Part shown: one piece after another, positions 22,107 through 23,218 of the stretch | Layout of the letters: each line of letters opens with the position of its first letter | Position numbering within the stretch: the first letter of the stretch is position 1 | Assembly (NCBI GenBank): GCA_035575515.1 | Contig: DATLXU010000148.1 | Span: 1-23,218 of the forward strand | DNA: 23,218 bases | Origin: DATLXU01 sp035575515 | GTDB lineage: Bacteria > Acidobacteriota > Blastocatellia > UBA7656 | Direction of reading: 5' to 3' | Translations under genes and position numbers: made by a program | Notes under the pieces: generated by a model | What the model was told of the DNA's origin: nothing | The model's database searches: none | The model's input: the letters and a program-made list of their open reading frames with translations, nothing else

Positions 22107-22865
22107 ATGCTGAGCGTGAAAAGTATATTGAAAGCCTGCCCATCTGCTTGCCTTCCGATAGTTGTGTCTCTTTTCGCAATTCTTACAATGGCGGCTGGCG
22201 CAACGGCGTCTGAACCTGCACGATTTGAGCGCACGTACACGCCGCAGGGCACGGCGCACCTGACTATATCAAATGTCAATGGCTTCATTCACGTCACGGC
22301 GTGGAACAAGAGGGCGATTTCAGTTAGCGCGACAAACGCTTCTTCGCTTGCAATCGAGGACCGGATGGTCGGCAACGACATTACGATAACTGTCAAGCGA
22401 AGTCTGAAATCTTTAGCTCTGGGCCGCGCGGATTTTGAAGTGATGGTCCCAGCGGAAACTTCTCTCACGCTCAAGAATAACATGGGTGACATCGAAGTTC
22501 GCAGAGTTGCGGGCCACATAACCGTTGACTCGTTTAATAGCGATGTGCGTCTAGCGGATGTGAGAAGCTCTGCGGTTGATGTGAAGATTACGACTGGCGA
22601 TATTTTCTTTGATGGTCAGTTGCGCGAAGGCGGCTCATACGCGCTTCAATCGCTCAAGGGCAACATTGACATAACAGTGCCCGCCGCGACTCCCTTCGAC
22701 CTTAATGCGCGCTCGTTGAGCGGGGACATAAGTCTCGGCGATTTCGTATCGAGCTTTTCGGGTAACACCCGCGCTCAGAGAGGCATAATCGGCTCATACC
22801 TAAACGGCGGCCCGCGGCTAACGGTGACGGCTTACGCGGGCCGCATCGTCCTTCATAAGAAATAA
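22107..22865 (+). CDS. Exported DUF4097 family protein (putative adhesin-like beta repeat)
   Basis: The protein has 252 residues. ATG 22107 is used; a TTG directly before it (22104) is in frame. The signal peptide is long (about 1-34, ILKACPSACLPIVVSLFAIL...), with likely cleavage near GATA/SEP. The rest is a run of short beta strands with the repeating pattern 'hydrophobic-x-hydrophobic...GD(I/V)' (LTISNVNGFIHVTAW, NNMGDIEVRRVAGHITVDS, SLKGNIDITVPA, SLSGDISLGDF), typical of DUF4097 beta-solenoid-like proteins. It has no known enzymatic activity. Its place after a sigma/anti-sigma pair suggests a product or a surface component of the envelope response. Confidence 0.88.
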   Translation: MLSVKSILKACPSACLPIVVSLFAILTMAAGATASEPARFERTYTPQGTAHLTISNVNGFIHVTAWNKRAISVSATNASSLAIEDRMVGNDITITVKRSLKSLALGRADFEVMVPAETSLTLKNNMGDIEVRRVAGHITVDSFNSDVRLADVRSSAVDVKITTGDIFFDGQLREGGSYALQSLKGNIDITVPAATPFDLNARSLSGDISLGDFVSSFSGNTRAQRGIIGSYLNGGPRLTVTAYAGRIVLHKK

Positions 22866-23102
22866 TGCGCCACTAGCCTCTCAAGAATCCTACAGGTTCA
22901 TAGAATTAGATAGAGAAGGCAAAGGATTTATTCAATCCAGAACTACTCATTAAAATCCAGCTTGGCGCGGAACATTTTCAGCTTTGATTCGTACCTGTTC
23001 GTGACGAAACAGACTGTGGATTAATTGGTCAGCGCGTGATATAAAATTTGCTGGAGCTGCCCGCCAAGAGGTCGAGCCTATTAACCTGTGGTGCTAGTGA
23101 AA
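22866..23102. other. Intergenic, nothing convincing
   Basis: This 237-base AT-richer stretch lies between the DUF4097 stop and the partial ORF on the other strand. No strong terminator is visible; GGATT-TATTC-AATCC (22925-22939 region) is a weak hairpin. CACTAGC near 22870 and GCTAGTG near 23093 are a 7-bp inverted pair and could be chance. Confidence 0.4.
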
Positions 23103-23218
23103 TCAGAGGCTGAATTCGGCTAAAGACAAATGAGATACTCCTTGTTCATCAACTTCAATACCTCGCCATTGTATCAGCAGGTTGAAGATCGCCATCAGGT
23201 ATCCAAGCCTCATCCCAA
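23103..23218 (-). CDS. Unidentified protein C-terminus (partial, perhaps a transposase)
   Basis: A minus-strand frame is open from the right window edge to TGA at 23105-23103, about 38 codons. It reads MRLGYLMAIFNLLIQW, then RGIEVDEQGVSHLSL, then AEFSL at the end. The composition looks protein-like. The pattern 'FNLLIQW.G.....G...SLAEFSL' reminds me of transposase C-termini, but this is a weak impression. No inverted repeat marks a boundary. The fragment is too short for a firm call. Confidence 0.35.
   Translation of the reverse strand, partial: GMRLGYLMAIFNLLIQWRGIEVDEQGVSHLSLAEFSL

Overview
The window looks like a chromosomal segment of a Gram-negative soil or aquatic bacterium, most likely an Acidobacteriota member (perhaps Blastocatellia-like). 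That is an inference. It rests on the Oar-like TonB-dependent receptor C-terminus at the left edge, several lipoprotein and outer-membrane type proteins, a DUF4097/ECF sigma module, and hairpin-rich intergenic repeats. No rRNA, tRNA, CRISPR array, phage block or complete insertion sequence was seen.

Layout. 1-236 is the end of a TonB-dependent outer-membrane receptor. 237-755 is a repeat-rich gap with a probable terminator and the promoter of the next genes. 756-2943 is a two-gene phosphosignalling unit: a three-zinc-ribbon FHA protein and a membrane-anchored PP2C phosphatase. 3032-3922 is a 3-hydroxyacyl-CoA dehydrogenase. On the minus strand, 9050 down to 4011 is an apparent three-gene operon: secreted DUF4331 protein, TPR lipoprotein, and a very large nickel/cobalt-type permease that joins two transporter domains and carries two His-rich loops. 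A good intrinsic terminator closes it at 3945-3983. Still on the minus strand, 14326 down to 9597 holds a sirtuin, LarC (nickel-pincer cofactor cyclometallase), FolE and MetG, tightly packed or overlapping at the start. Plus-strand argS (14486) diverges from the sirtuin and is followed by aroF (16541-17572). A minus-strand GAF/GGDEF diguanylate cyclase (19288-17579) converges on aroF with only 6 bases between stops. 19754-20542 is an OmpA-family lipoprotein. 20770-22865 is an ECF sigma factor, a zinc-finger anti-sigma factor and a DUF4097 exported protein, behind an extended -10 promoter. The last 116 bases hold the C-terminus of an unidentified minus-strand ORF.

How they fit together. Much of the window is housekeeping (MetRS, ArgRS, DAHP synthase, GTP cyclohydrolase, HBD) mixed with signalling and envelope genes. 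The accessory block most worth attention is DUF4331-TPR-NicO/UreH. It reads as a secreted protein, a lipoprotein scaffold and a dual-domain metal permease, and it lies about 3 kb from larC, which encodes a nickel-inserting enzyme. Whether these form one nickel or cobalt economy is inference. Several intergenic regions carry imperfect palindromes and degenerate repeats, and one perfect 32-base palindrome lies inside the diguanylate cyclase reading frame, in what looks like a disordered insertion in its GAF domain.
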